NCBI GenBank assembly: GCA_947449575.1
Contig: CANFRV010000016.1
Span: forward strand, 1-64,000
Source: Flavobacteriales bacterium
Lineage (GTDB): Bacteria > Bacteroidota > Bacteroidia > Flavobacteriales_D > Crocinitomicaceae
Direction: 5' to 3'
DNA length: 64,000 nucleotides
Below are positions 35,927 through 44,661 of the stretch, one piece after another (the stretch's first letter is position 1; each line of letters opens with the position of its first letter). The notes below the pieces were generated by a model. That model saw only the letters and a program-made list of their open reading frames with translations, searched no databases and was not told the DNA's origin. The position numbers and the translations under genes are program-made.

Positions 35927-37219
35927 ATGAAGTGTCATTTTATTTTTTTATTAAAACTGATTATAATTGCTGTCGCTCCCATGTGTACAAGTGTGGCGCA
36001 AAAACAATCCAAAATTTTGCTAGAACATGGATTTCTTCATGTAGGAAATGGTCAAATACTTGAAAATGCGCTCATTGGAATTCAAAGCGGGAAAATATCA
36101 TTGGTGAGAAATTCACTTGCTTTTACCTACAATAGAAAGGATTGGGACACCATTATCGACTTGAAAGGTCAACATATTTATCCTGGTTTTGTTGCGCCCA
36201 ATTCTACCCTTGGTCTCACTGAAATTGATGCAGTGAAAGCTACTCTTGATTTTAATGAAGTTGGTACTTTTAATCCCCATATTAGAGCTCAAATAGCTTT
36301 CAATGTTGAATCAAACGTTATTTCGACGGTGCGCACAAATGGTGTATTGATTGCTCAAGCAACTCCCAGAAGTGGAATTATTACCGGTAGTTCTTCAATT
36401 ATGAAAATGGACGGTTGGAATTGGGAAGACGCAACAATTTTAGCAGATGATGGTATACATCTAGAATGGCCTCAGAGCATACAGAGCAGCGGAAATGAAG
36501 GATTGACGAGTAAAAAAAGCGAAAACTACGAAAAAGAGAAAAGAGAAATTAATCAATTTTTTCAATTGGCGAAGGCTTATTCATCAACCAACGATCATTT
36601 AAAAAATGACCTTCGTTTAGAAGCCATGAAAGGCTGTTTTACAAAAAGTAAACGGGTGTATTTCCATGCGAATGATATACAGCAATTACTTGATATTCTA
36701 GATTTCGTAAAAATATTTGAAATAAAATTTCCTGTAATTGTTGGAGGATATGATAGTTACCTAATTACACAGCAATTAAAAGATGCTAAAATCCCAGTGA
36801 TGTTACTGCGATTACATAGTCTTCCAGAAAAAGAAGAAGATCCAATTGACTTACCTTATAAATTACCAGCATTATTACAAACTGGAGGCGTTAAATTTTG
36901 TCTCCAAAACGAAGGTGATATGGAAGCTATGAATGCTAGAAACATACCTTTTTTAGCAGGAACAGCAAAGTCATATGGATTAACGGAAGAACAAGCGATT
37001 CAATCTGTAACCCTAAGTAGCTGTGAAATTATGGGGATTTCTAAAGAATATGGTAGCATAGAAGAAGGGAAAAACGCAACACTTTTCGTGTCGGTAGGAA
37101 GTGCTTTAGAAATGCTTACAAACAAAGTCACATTGGCACTGGTAAATGGGCAATTTATCTCATTAGATAACCATCAGTTAGAACTCTATCGTAAGTATTC
37201 TGAAAAATATACTAAGTGA
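35927..37219 (+). CDS. Amidohydrolase-family exported protein lacking usual metal ligands
   Basis: A 430-residue protein with a signal peptide (about residues 1-24, ending SVAQ) and amidohydrolase-like ends: LLEHGFLHVGNGQILENALIGIQSGKI at the start and YGSIEEGKNATLFV near the C-terminus. The strand-1 metal motif HxH that should follow YPGF is replaced by YPGFVAPNSTLGL. The later TDxP-type region reads FCLQNEGD, and of the expected histidines only one (YFHAND) is obvious. Catalysis by the usual mechanism is therefore doubtful. Degenerate amidohydrolases of this type seem to occur in Bacteroidota, but their function is not known to me. It probably shares a transcript with paaZ (32-bp gap). Confidence 0.8.
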   Translation: MKCHFIFLLKLIIIAVAPMCTSVAQKQSKILLEHGFLHVGNGQILENALIGIQSGKISLVRNSLAFTYNRKDWDTIIDLKGQHIYPGFVAPNSTLGLTEIDAVKATLDFNEVGTFNPHIRAQIAFNVESNVISTVRTNGVLIAQATPRSGIITGSSSIMKMDGWNWEDATILADDGIHLEWPQSIQSSGNEGLTSKKSENYEKEKREINQFFQLAKAYSSTNDHLKNDLRLEAMKGCFTKSKRVYFHANDIQQLLDILDFVKIFEIKFPVIVGGYDSYLITQQLKDAKIPVMLLRLHSLPEKEEDPIDLPYKLPALLQTGGVKFCLQNEGDMEAMNARNIPFLAGTAKSYGLTEEQAIQSVTLSSCEIMGISKEYGSIEEGKNATLFVSVGSALEMLTNKVTLALVNGQFISLDNHQLELYRKYSEKYTK

Positions 37220-37377
37220 GTTATTAGCTGCTTTTTGAGACTTAATATACCATGATTCTGTCTTAATTTCAAAATATAAAGTTTTATGCTTTTTTGACAT
37301 TTAAATGACAATAGATAAGCTCAAAAAAAGTATTTTTACAACCTATTCAAATAATTAAAAATTTAATATTAAAAAAT

Positions 37378-37977
37378 ATGTCATTCGAATTAAAAAGTTT
37401 ACCATATGCGTACGACGCATTAGAGCCACATATTGATGCTCGAACTATGGAAATTCACCATTCAAAACATCACCAAGCGTATACAACTAATTTAAATGCA
37501 GCAATTGCTGGAACTGATTTAGAAGGTAAGTCTATTGAAGAAATTCTAAAAAATTGTAAAGATAAACCAGCAGTAAGAAATAATGGTGGAGGTTATTGGA
37601 ATCACGATTTATTTTGGGAAGTAATGTCTCCAAATGGAGGAGGAAAACCAAGTGGAGCATTGGCGGCTGATATCGATGCTACCTTTGGTTCTTTCGAAGC
37701 TTTCAAAGATGAATTTTCAAAAGCTGGAGTAACTCGTTTTGGTTCAGGTTGGGCTTGGCTATGTGTAAGTGAAGGGAAATTAACAGTATGCTCGACACCA
37801 AATCAAGACAACCCAATAATGGGTGAAGGGTGCAACGGTACTCCAATTTTAGCAATGGATGTTTGGGAGCATGCTTATTATTTACATTATCAAAACAGAC
37901 GTCCTGATTACATCAACGCATTTTTTAATGTCATTAACTGGGAAGTGGTTGCTAAAAAATATGCAGCGGCTAAATAG
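37378..37977 (+). CDS. sodA: Superoxide dismutase, Fe/Mn family
   Basis: A 199-residue cytoplasmic enzyme that converts superoxide to oxygen and hydrogen peroxide. Metal ligands are His27, His76 ([10 protein letters not shown]), Asp161 and His165 ([11 protein letters not shown]). The outer-sphere glutamine comes from the late position (PNQDNP), and Gly-Gly precedes YWNH. This is the arrangement of Mn-type or cambialistic rather than strictly Fe-type enzymes. It is monocistronic, with a strong terminator directly downstream. A near-consensus -7 box TATTTTTA lies about 45 bp upstream. Confidence 0.96.
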   Translation: MSFELKSLPYAYDALEPHIDARTMEIHHSKHHQAYTTNLNAAIAGTDLEGKSIEEILKNCKDKPAVRNNGGGYWNHDLFWEVMSPNGGGKPSGALAADIDATFGSFEAFKDEFSKAGVTRFGSGWAWLCVSEGKLTVCSTPNQDNPIMGEGCNGTPILAMDVWEHAYYLHYQNRRPDYINAFFNVINWEVVAKKYAAAK

Positions 37978-37993
37978 TAGCAAAATAGTATAT

Positions 37994-38029
37994 AAAAAAA
38001 ACTACCTCACACTGGGGTAGTTTTTTTTT
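37994..38029. terminator. Bidirectional intrinsic terminator after sodA
   Basis: Stem 38001-38008 with 38014-38021 (ACTACCTC/GGGGTAGT, one wobble pair), 5-base loop, flanked by an A-run on the left and a run of nine T on the right. It serves sodA on the plus strand and could also stop the convergent NifU-like gene. Confidence 0.85.
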
Positions 38030-38082
38030 GGTCGTTGTAACCAAATTATGTATACGTTATAAGAAAATAATAGTTAGAAAAA

Positions 38083-38343
38083 TTACACCAAAGAAGGTAA
38101 ATTGATAGCCTCAACTGAAACAATTTCTGGAGCAATTTTCTTTACAGCTTCCTCCACGCCAGATTTTAAGGTCATTAAACTCATTGAACAATCACTGCAA
38201 GCTCCCATTAATTTCACCTTTAAAACTCCTGTGTCAGTAATTTCAACGAATTGAATATCACCACCATCTGCTTCAAAAAATGGACGTAATTCTAACAAAA
38301 CAACATTGACTTTTGCTTCTAATTCGGCTTTATTCAATATCAT
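38083..38343 (-). CDS. NifU-like C-terminal domain iron-sulfur protein
   Basis: An 86-residue protein consisting of one NifU C-terminal domain. The CxxC that carries a transient Fe-S cluster is in MGACSDCSMS (Cys49 and Cys52 from this start). Such proteins (Nfu type) deliver clusters to apo-enzymes. The ATG at 38343 is chosen; a TTG two codons upstream is less likely. It lies just after the Mrp-like ATPase gene on the same strand, another cluster-transfer protein, which supports a joint role. Confidence 0.92.
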   Translation of the reverse strand: MILNKAELEAKVNVVLLELRPFFEADGGDIQFVEITDTGVLKVKLMGACSDCSMSLMTLKSGVEEAVKKIAPEIVSVEAINLPSLV

Positions 38344-38350
38344 ACTCAAT

Positions 38351-39430
38351 TTATTTATTAGATGTAACTTGTTTTACATTTTTCACTTGCTCCACAAATG
38401 TAAGCACTAATTCGTCAAAAGCGATGGATGAAGGCGTATTTTCTTGAAAAACGGCTGGTCTACCTGCATCTCCTGCTTCTCGAACACTTTGAACCAATGG
38501 GATATGTCCTAAAAAGGGAACTTGCATCGTTTCTGCTAAATCCTTCGCTCCATCTCGACCGAACAAATAATATTTATTTTCAGGCAACTCAGCTGGAGTA
38601 AACCAAGCCATATTTTCAACAATCCCAACAATTGGAACATTGATTGTATCCATTTGGAACATATTTACTCCCCTTCTAGCATCTGCTAAAGCAACTTCCT
38701 GCGGTGTACTAACAATTACAACGCCATCAAGAGGAACTAATCCAACTAATGAAAGATGAATATCCCCGGTTCCTGGAGGAAGATCAATTAACAAGTAATC
38801 CAATTCACCCCAATGTGCATCAGTAAACATTTGCGACATCGCTTTTGAAGCCATAGGACCTCTCCAGACCACAGCATTATCCTGCTCTGTAAAAAAACCA
38901 ATAGACAATATCTTAACTCCATAACTTTCGACTGGGTTAATCTTCGAAATTCCTTCGACATCAATCATGGATGGCCTTTCTCTCACCACATCAAACATGG
39001 TAGGCATCGAAGGTCCATAAATATCCGCATCAATTACACCAACCGTAAACCCTTGTTTAGCAAGTCCTCCAGCAATATTTGCAGTAATTGTAGATTTACC
39101 AACCCCTCCCTTTCCTGAAGCAATTGCAATTATATTTTTTACGTCAGGAAGAATTTTACGATGTGTCTTTTTTGCGTCCTCAGGTAATCCCTTTATGGTC
39201 GATATCACTTCGATGTCTTTCCCAAAAACTCTTTTTAGATTAAAGTCGATTGCCTCTTGCATTCTCTTTTTTGCATGTAAGGCAGTATTATAAATACTTA
39301 CGGTCACTTCAATACGGTCGCCCTCAATCCCTAAATGTTCTACCAAATTCAGTGATAAAATGTCTTTTTTTAAGTCTGGTTCGATGATCGTTCCTAGCAC
39401 TTCTAATATATTTCCGCGATTTATTTCCAT
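38351..39430 (-). CDS. Mrp/ApbC-family iron-sulfur cluster carrier ATPase
   Basis: A 359-residue P-loop ATPase. An N-terminal MIP18/DUF59 domain (about residues 1-85) is followed by the Mrp ATPase with deviant Walker A SGKGGVGKST at about 105-114, DADIYGPSMPTMFD, LLIDLPPGTGD and VENMAWFTP. Relatives bind and transfer Fe-S clusters. The DUF59-Mrp fusion is the common Bacteroidota form. First gene of a two-gene unit with the NifU-like protein, with an exact -7 box (39450-39457) just upstream. Confidence 0.94.
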   Translation of the reverse strand: MEINRGNILEVLGTIIEPDLKKDILSLNLVEHLGIEGDRIEVTVSIYNTALHAKKRMQEAIDFNLKRVFGKDIEVISTIKGLPEDAKKTHRKILPDVKNIIAIASGKGGVGKSTITANIAGGLAKQGFTVGVIDADIYGPSMPTMFDVVRERPSMIDVEGISKINPVESYGVKILSIGFFTEQDNAVVWRGPMASKAMSQMFTDAHWGELDYLLIDLPPGTGDIHLSLVGLVPLDGVVIVSTPQEVALADARRGVNMFQMDTINVPIVGIVENMAWFTPAELPENKYYLFGRDGAKDLAETMQVPFLGHIPLVQSVREAGDAGRPAVFQENTPSSIAFDELVLTFVEQVKNVKQVTSNK

Positions 39431-39449
39431 AATCTATATCTCTAAAGTA

Positions 39450-39457
39450 CAAAGGTA
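39450..39457 (-). promoter_or_regulatory. -7 box of the mrp-nifU unit
   Basis: Exact TACCTTTG on the minus strand, 20 bp before the start codon at 39430. No clear -33 box is visible. Confidence 0.4.
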
Positions 39458-39536
39458 CCTAGAATGATTCTAAATTAAAAGATAAATAAGAGAAGAAGAA
39501 AAACGAATGATAACAAATTTATGATACTACATTACC

Positions 39537-40490
39537 CTATTCTTTCACTTTTTGACGAATAACTTGCAAAATTTCCATCGTTGAGCTATCGTAAACATAA
39601 ATCAATAAATGCATGATTTCTGCATTAAATTGTGCGGGTAATTTATAACTATAATTCAAGTAATATTTATCGCCTGCTATTACCGCACCATTTTTGTCGA
39701 CTTTCATCAATTCAGTTAATTTTCTACCCATTGGCAAACCATCAATGCAACCTCTCATAATATCTCGGTGCACATAATTTAAATCTTCCGCTCCTAAAGG
39801 GAATTTTTGCGGGGAAATCAAAGAATCTTCCATCAAATAAACCACTTGAAATAAGTCAGCTGATGGTGTTGATGTGAGATCCACCTCCGTATGTAAAATC
39901 ATTCCTCTAGTTTCCGGAAAATAATTAGTTTTAGATTGAAGATTGACTTTCAATACATTCGCATTTAATATATTATTACTGTTGGTAGCCCAATCCGTTG
40001 AAGGATTAAACATATGTCCAGCAATCGTTTTTCTATTTGTTGTACCGGCAGGATTCGAACTAAAATTAGCATCAATAGCAGCCAAATCAACCGCGATTTG
40101 AAGTCCAGTTGGATTTGTGAAATTCTGAGTATATGGCGCAAAATCAAAATCTTGTTGAGTTCCACTCGTTCCCCCTGATGGACTTGCATGTATCCCCGCA
40201 ATAAAAACTCTACCCGGGTGCAAAGCCTCAAAATCTTCAGCAAGGGTGGTTGCTGCGGGACAATAAATACATCTATGGCCAGTAAAATCCTCAATTAAAA
40301 CATTTACAAGTGTGTTTGTATTTTCTGAAAATGTGGGCCATTTGGTATTTTTATATTCCACCAAATCCATTCCATACAGCAAAGTCGTATCAATATCGAT
40401 AAATTGCTTTGGATAAGGATTACTGACTTTATCGCACGATTGAAAGAATAGCGCTGAAATTGCAATTATTCCAAAAAAAATCTTTTTCAT
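39537..40490 (-). CDS. Omp28-like lipoprotein with CxxC thioredoxin-like motif
   Basis: A 317-residue lipoprotein: signal MKKIFFGIIAISALFFQSC with lipid-modified Cys19. The mature part contains LIEDFTGHRCIYCPAA, a CxxC (Cys74, Cys77) in a thioredoxin-like setting as in the Omp28-related outer-membrane family. The ATG at 40490 is chosen because it gives the lipobox; a frame extending 25 codons upstream has no signal. It is the third gene of the TlpA - DUF6029 - Omp28 operon (17-bp gap). The role is unknown; the shared cysteine motifs suggest thiol-disulfide exchange at the outer membrane. Confidence 0.85.
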   Translation of the reverse strand: MKKIFFGIIAISALFFQSCDKVSNPYPKQFIDIDTTLLYGMDLVEYKNTKWPTFSENTNTLVNVLIEDFTGHRCIYCPAATTLAEDFEALHPGRVFIAGIHASPSGGTSGTQQDFDFAPYTQNFTNPTGLQIAVDLAAIDANFSSNPAGTTNRKTIAGHMFNPSTDWATNSNNILNANVLKVNLQSKTNYFPETRGMILHTEVDLTSTPSADLFQVVYLMEDSLISPQKFPLGAEDLNYVHRDIMRGCIDGLPMGRKLTELMKVDKNGAVIAGDKYYLNYSYKLPAQFNAEIMHLLIYVYDSSTMEILQVIRQKVKE

Positions 40491-40507
40491 ACTTCTTATA
40501 ATTAATA

Positions 40508-42175
40508 TTAGAAACTTTGCGTAAATGACAATGTCAAACCATTCATAGCAGGCACAGCTCTGCAAACACCTCCTACACAGAATAATCCTGCCCTTTGTCT
40601 ACCAACGGATAAGGTAAATCGAGTAGACTCATGCACATAACCCACAGTACCAATAACATAATGGATTCTTAGTTCGTCAATAGGATTCCCATAATTATAT
40701 TGATCCATGAAACCAACAAACCAATTAGATTTATAATTGTATTCAAGAACAACAGTAGCCCAATCACCTTTATCTCTTCCTTTTCCCTTGTTAGTAATCA
40801 ATTCTTGAACTTCCATTCTAAGGGAGTGACTTTTATTGATTTTGTATCCCATTTCTATAACGCCAATATGCGAAGTGATCACTCCAGTTGCGTTTTCCGT
40901 AATTGTACTGTAGTCATTATTCATTTTAATATCAAAATAATTTAAAATCATATTAAATGACTTACTGAATTTTTTAGAAATATTAAAATTAATATCCTGC
41001 CAAAACAACGTGGAACTCATGTCAAAAGGTGTGCAAGAATACATTATTCCTGTCGAATCAAGTGGATTAAATCCTGTTGTCACTTGCCTTGGTTTGTAAG
41101 CAGTAGAAAAATTTCCATTTAAAGTAGTTCCATATTTACCCCCTAATTTCGACCCTTTCTTAATGGTGTAAATAACCTCTGTTTGATACGCAATTTCACC
41201 ATTCAACTGAGTTGCATAAGGATAAAGAGAAGCGACCAAATTGTAGGTATGTGTTTTATTCATTGAAGGCAGGTAATTAATCAAATCCACCTGCAATTTT
41301 TGATCTCTGTTGGAACGATAACTCATATTATCAACCGATTTACCAGAAACAGAAATTCCGAATCCTGTTTTAGAATAACCAATGTTGAATAGAGCCGCAT
41401 GACCTTTATTAAAAATAAATTTATTATCTAAAGAAGGGTCATTTTCTTTGATTGAATATTCTGCATCAACTACTAATTTGCCATACCTCATTTTCAGACG
41501 ACCGCCATAGCTGCCCACGTTTTCAGGAAGAATTAAATTATCTTTATCATCTTTTTGATATTTACTAACAAAAGATCCCCCAAAAGTAAGATCAAATTTC
41601 TTTTCTTTCATGCATTTGAAAGCTTCATTGAAATGAATTTCTCCATCAATTCCTCTAACAATGCCAGAAGTTACAACCACTTGTCCATTGGTAAAAGCTT
41701 CCCGTTGTCGACCATATACCGATTTAATTATCACGCCAGGAACAGGACGTAAAATTAAACGCATTCCATCCATTGCGTTATCATATCCTAAAGCTCTATT
41801 TTCATAGGCTCTAAACAAAGATCCTTGACCAAATTGTTCGTAAAAATTTCCAATTGTCACATCTACCAAATTATTTACATACCCAATATATCGCATGCCG
41901 ATTCCAGTGCCACTAAAAACAGTAGGATAACCATTAATATGCGGAGAATAGGATTCAAATCTACCCCCAGCTTTAAATCCCTTGTTGGTATAAAAAGCAT
42001 TCATATATGTGTTCATTAATGCTTTTTCTGGAGGTAATTCAGCGCCAATCAATGAATCAGCTCGTAAATATTGGAACGTACTTTCAATATTTCCTGTCAA
42101 TGAACCTTCATTATTCTGCGAGAAAACAACAAAGGAGATTGAAAAAATACACAATGAAATAATTTTTTTATACAT
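40508..42175 (-). CDS. DUF6029-family outer-membrane beta-barrel protein
   Basis: A 555-residue protein with a signal peptide (residues 1-20, ending VVFSQ) and alternating aromatic strand segments throughout, ending in LSFTQSF with a C-terminal Phe as in outer-membrane barrels. Motifs such as GNFYEQFGQGSLFRAYENRALGYDNA match my memory of the uncharacterised Bacteroidota family DUF6029. A Cys pair, Cys533 and Cys538 (FCVGGVC), sits near the last strands. It lies between TlpA (19-bp gap) and the CxxC lipoprotein (17-bp gap), so this pair may be a substrate or partner of theirs. Confidence 0.82.
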   Translation of the reverse strand: MYKKIISLCIFSISFVVFSQNNEGSLTGNIESTFQYLRADSLIGAELPPEKALMNTYMNAFYTNKGFKAGGRFESYSPHINGYPTVFSGTGIGMRYIGYVNNLVDVTIGNFYEQFGQGSLFRAYENRALGYDNAMDGMRLILRPVPGVIIKSVYGRQREAFTNGQVVVTSGIVRGIDGEIHFNEAFKCMKEKKFDLTFGGSFVSKYQKDDKDNLILPENVGSYGGRLKMRYGKLVVDAEYSIKENDPSLDNKFIFNKGHAALFNIGYSKTGFGISVSGKSVDNMSYRSNRDQKLQVDLINYLPSMNKTHTYNLVASLYPYATQLNGEIAYQTEVIYTIKKGSKLGGKYGTTLNGNFSTAYKPRQVTTGFNPLDSTGIMYSCTPFDMSSTLFWQDINFNISKKFSKSFNMILNYFDIKMNNDYSTITENATGVITSHIGVIEMGYKINKSHSLRMEVQELITNKGKGRDKGDWATVVLEYNYKSNWFVGFMDQYNYGNPIDELRIHYVIGTVGYVHESTRFTLSVGRQRAGLFCVGGVCRAVPAMNGLTLSFTQSF

Positions 42176-42194
42176 ACCTATATTTTAACGTTAT

Positions 42195-42713
42195 TTAATT
42201 CGTTTTCTTAGCAACTTTTAGCAACTCTTCATATAATTTATCTTCATCTCCTGGAGCGTAATTATTATGCGAATACACAATAGTTCCATCCGTATCAACT
42301 AAAAAAGTATGAGGAACGTTATTTACTCCCATTGCTCTTTTAAAATCTCCATTTGGATCCATTAGCACAAGATATTCCCAGCTTTTTCCATCTACATAAA
42401 CTGGAACTCCACTCGCTGTTTTCATATCATCAATCGATACAGCAACCAAATTTACTCCTGTTTCTGCCTGCCAATCTATATATAAATCATGAATTGTATT
42501 TAATTCTCGTTTACAAGGAGAACACCAAGTCGCCCAAAAACTAAAAATTACAGGACCTTTAAAACCTAATTCTGCCGTATTGACGGATTTCCCATCCATG
42601 GTCTTTAATTGAACGGCAGGGATTTTTTTTCCTTCATCCACTTTATGTTCCTCTTGAGAGAAAGAAGAAATGGTAAGCACTAAACTCAAAAATAATACTA
42701 CTGTTTTTTTCAT
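42195..42713 (-). CDS. TlpA-family periplasmic thiol-disulfide oxidoreductase
   Basis: A 172-residue exported thioredoxin-fold protein: signal peptide of 20 residues (ISSFSQ), then the active site FWATWCSPCKRE with Cys64 and Cys67, and the cis-proline loop NNVPHTFLVDTDG. TlpA/ResA proteins reduce or exchange disulfides in envelope proteins. It is the first gene of an operon with a DUF6029 barrel and a CxxC lipoprotein, and is divergent from a cysteine-containing T9SS cargo gene. An exact -7 box lies about 55 bp upstream. Confidence 0.93.
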   Translation of the reverse strand: MKKTVVLFLSLVLTISSFSQEEHKVDEGKKIPAVQLKTMDGKSVNTAELGFKGPVIFSFWATWCSPCKRELNTIHDLYIDWQAETGVNLVAVSIDDMKTASGVPVYVDGKSWEYLVLMDPNGDFKRAMGVNNVPHTFLVDTDGTIVYSHNNYAPGDEDKLYEELLKVAKKTN

Positions 42714-42767
42714 AATTTCCTATTTTATAAATTGCGATTTTCACTCGTTCAAAATCCTTGCCTGAGT

Positions 42768-42775
42768 CAAAGATA
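42768..42775 (-). promoter_or_regulatory. -7 box of the TlpA-DUF6029-Omp28 operon
   Basis: Exact TATCTTTG on the minus strand, 54 bp before the start codon at 42713; no -33 match at normal spacing. Confidence 0.4.
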
Positions 42776-42948
42776 AAATAAAATTCATTGTTATATCACG
42801 TTATAATAGAATATACTATTGTAATCCTAACATGCTTCTTCCTTCGTTTTATTAATATATAATAATGTAAATCAAATATTTAACTAATAAACAAAGCATT
42901 TAATTATTGAATTACAGATAATTATACAATCTACTAATCTTTATGAAA

Positions 42949-42983
42949 TTTGTTTTTTTAAACAGAAAATTATACTATATTTG
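42949..42983 (+). promoter_or_regulatory. Bacteroidota-type promoter of the 242-residue T9SS cargo gene
   Basis: TTTG at 42949-42952, 23-bp spacer, exact -7 box TATATTTG at 42976-42983, 28 bp before the ATG at 43012. Confidence 0.55.
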
Positions 42984-43011
42984 TTTTGCATATTATTATA
43001 CACATCCATAA

Positions 43012-43740
43012 ATGAAAAAAATATTACTAAATTCAATTGCTATTTTAGGATTTGCTGCCGCTGGTCTTTCGCAGGATAATATCACGATGAAAATTGTTGG
43101 CGATGCTGTAGATTATTCTTCTGGGCATTCACCATATATTAGAACTGTTTCAGCTGCTGGTGTAGTTGATTTTGATATTGATGTGGTAAACACGACTGGC
43201 GCTGAAAAATCATGGAGATTAACAAGATTAAATGAGGCAAGTGTTCCTTCCGTTTGGTCAACAACTATATGTGCTGGAGTATCTTGTTTTCCTCCATCAG
43301 CAGACAATCCATATTGTTCACCCGCTGCCTTATCACAACAATTGGTTGTTGCAAATGGTGATACTGGAATAATTGCTTTTCATTCTACTGTTACGACAGC
43401 TGCCACTGGAACATATAGAATTTATGTAGGTGACTGCGCAACGTATGATGATTCTATGGATATTCAAATTGTTAGTTCAGTTGGAATAAAAGAAGTGAAG
43501 CAGTACCCAAACTTTTCTATTTTTCCTAACCCCGCAGATGAAGCTGTAAATATTCAATTGAACAACAGTAAAAATGGAACGATAAAAATTATTGATCTTG
43601 TTGGAAATATTGTTTATTCAGATGATTTTGGTATGTCCTCTAAAGTAAATGTATCAGAATTTAAAAACGGAATTTACTTTGTAATGATTGAAGCTGAAGG
43701 TATTAAGCTTTCTAGCAGGAAATTAGTGGTAAGACATTAA
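43012..43740 (+). CDS. Secreted T9SS cargo protein with four cysteines
   Basis: A 242-residue protein with a signal peptide (residues 1-20, AAAGLSQ), an immunoglobulin-like beta domain (about 22-155) and a type A T9SS sorting domain starting at FSIFPNPADEAVNIQL and ending GIYFVMIEAEGIKLSSRKLVV. The mature N-domain holds Cys87, Cys92, Cys102 and Cys142, likely two disulfides. I do not recognise a specific function. It is divergent from the TlpA operon and ends in a strong terminator. Confidence 0.85.
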   Translation: MKKILLNSIAILGFAAAGLSQDNITMKIVGDAVDYSSGHSPYIRTVSAAGVVDFDIDVVNTTGAEKSWRLTRLNEASVPSVWSTTICAGVSCFPPSADNPYCSPAALSQQLVVANGDTGIIAFHSTVTTAATGTYRIYVGDCATYDDSMDIQIVSSVGIKEVKQYPNFSIFPNPADEAVNIQLNNSKNGTIKIIDLVGNIVYSDDFGMSSKVNVSEFKNGIYFVMIEAEGIKLSSRKLVVRH

Positions 43741-43762
43741 CTAATAATAAACTCTAAGAAAG

Positions 43763-43791
43763 AGGCTGTTCTCGTATGAACAGCCTTTTTT
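43763..43791 (+). terminator. Intrinsic terminator of the T9SS cargo gene
   Basis: Perfect 9-bp stem AGGCTGTTC/GAACAGCCT (43763-43771 with 43778-43786), 6-base loop, followed by a T-run. Confidence 0.88.
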
Positions 43792-43826
43792 ATGCTTCAA
43801 AACTCCTTACGATTCGCACGTTTAAT

Positions 43827-43834
43827 TATCTTTG
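43827..43834 (+). promoter_or_regulatory. -7 box of cysQ
   Basis: Exact TATCTTTG, 20 bp before the TTG start at 43854. Its position supports a start at 43854 rather than further upstream. Confidence 0.4.
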
Positions 43835-43853
43835 AAAATTCCAAATATAAAAT

Positions 43854-44660
43854 TTGAAGACACTTTCATTTTCATATCAAAAAGCACTAATTGCTTCTAT
43901 TGAAGCCTCGAAAATTATTATGGGTTTTTATGAAAAGGGATTTACTTCTCACTTTAAAAATGATGGCTCTCCGGTAACCGAGGCAGATTTTGCCTCTTCA
44001 CAAGTAATTATCGAACACCTTTCTGCAACCAACATTCCTATTTTAGGAGAAGAAAGCGAACATCCTTCCTTTGATATTCGTAAAAATTGGGCTTCTAATT
44101 GGTGCATTGATCCGCTTGACGGCACAAAAGAATACATTAAAAGAAATGGTGAATTTGCCGTTAATATTGCATTAATTGAAGAAACCGTTGCTACTTTTGG
44201 AGTGATTGCTTGGCCAATTGAAAAAAAAGTGATTTTTGGAGGTTCAAAAATGGGGGTTTTTGTTTCTAATTTTGACACTATTGAAGATTCTGACACCTGG
44301 GAAAAATTAAGTATTCAGCAAACAGCAAATTCTCCTCTAGTAATGGCAACATCGCGATCGCCTCACTCCGGAGCTTCGGCGGATTTTATTGAGAGTTTAA
44401 AAAAGGAACATTCCGAAATTAATTTTATTAAGAAGGGAAGTGCCTTGAAATTTTTTGATCTAGCCTATGGATTGGCTGATGTATATCCGCGTTTCGCCCC
44501 TACAATGGAATGGGACATTGCAGCTGGACAAGCTATTTTAGAAGCTTTAGGGGGAACGGTTTGCTCAGTTGAAACAGGATTGCCTTTGAGTTACAATAAA
44601 AAGGATTTATTAAACCCTCATTTTGTAGCTATTACACAATCATTAGTAAAAAGAAAATAA
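43854..44660 (+). CDS. cysQ: 3'(2'),5'-bisphosphate nucleotidase
   Basis: A 268-residue member of the lithium-sensitive inositol-monophosphatase-like family that removes the 3'-phosphate from PAP, the by-product of sulfate activation and sulfotransfer. Motifs are GSPVTEADFASS, GEESEHP, the metal-site DPLDGTKEYIKRNGEFAVNI and the late WDIAAGQAILEALGG. The start is TTG: no ATG occurs before residue 23, and the N-terminal helix of the family requires these residues. The next gene begins 1 bp after its stop, so two outer-membrane proteins are co-transcribed with it. Confidence 0.92.
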   Translation: MKTLSFSYQKALIASIEASKIIMGFYEKGFTSHFKNDGSPVTEADFASSQVIIEHLSATNIPILGEESEHPSFDIRKNWASNWCIDPLDGTKEYIKRNGEFAVNIALIEETVATFGVIAWPIEKKVIFGGSKMGVFVSNFDTIEDSDTWEKLSIQQTANSPLVMATSRSPHSGASADFIESLKKEHSEINFIKKGSALKFFDLAYGLADVYPRFAPTMEWDIAAGQAILEALGGTVCSVETGLPLSYNKKDLLNPHFVAITQSLVKRK

Positions 44661-44661
44661 G

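Noticed and set aside
38344-38349. TTG start two codons before the NifU-like ATG
   Set aside because: An ATG at 38343 is available and fits the family length.
40491-40565. 25-codon upstream extension of the Omp28-like lipoprotein
   Set aside because: It would bury the lipoprotein signal and overlap the upstream DUF6029 gene; the ATG at 40490 gives a proper lipobox.
43949-44296. 115-codon minus-strand frame inside cysQ
   Set aside because: Antisense shadow of a well-supported enzyme gene.
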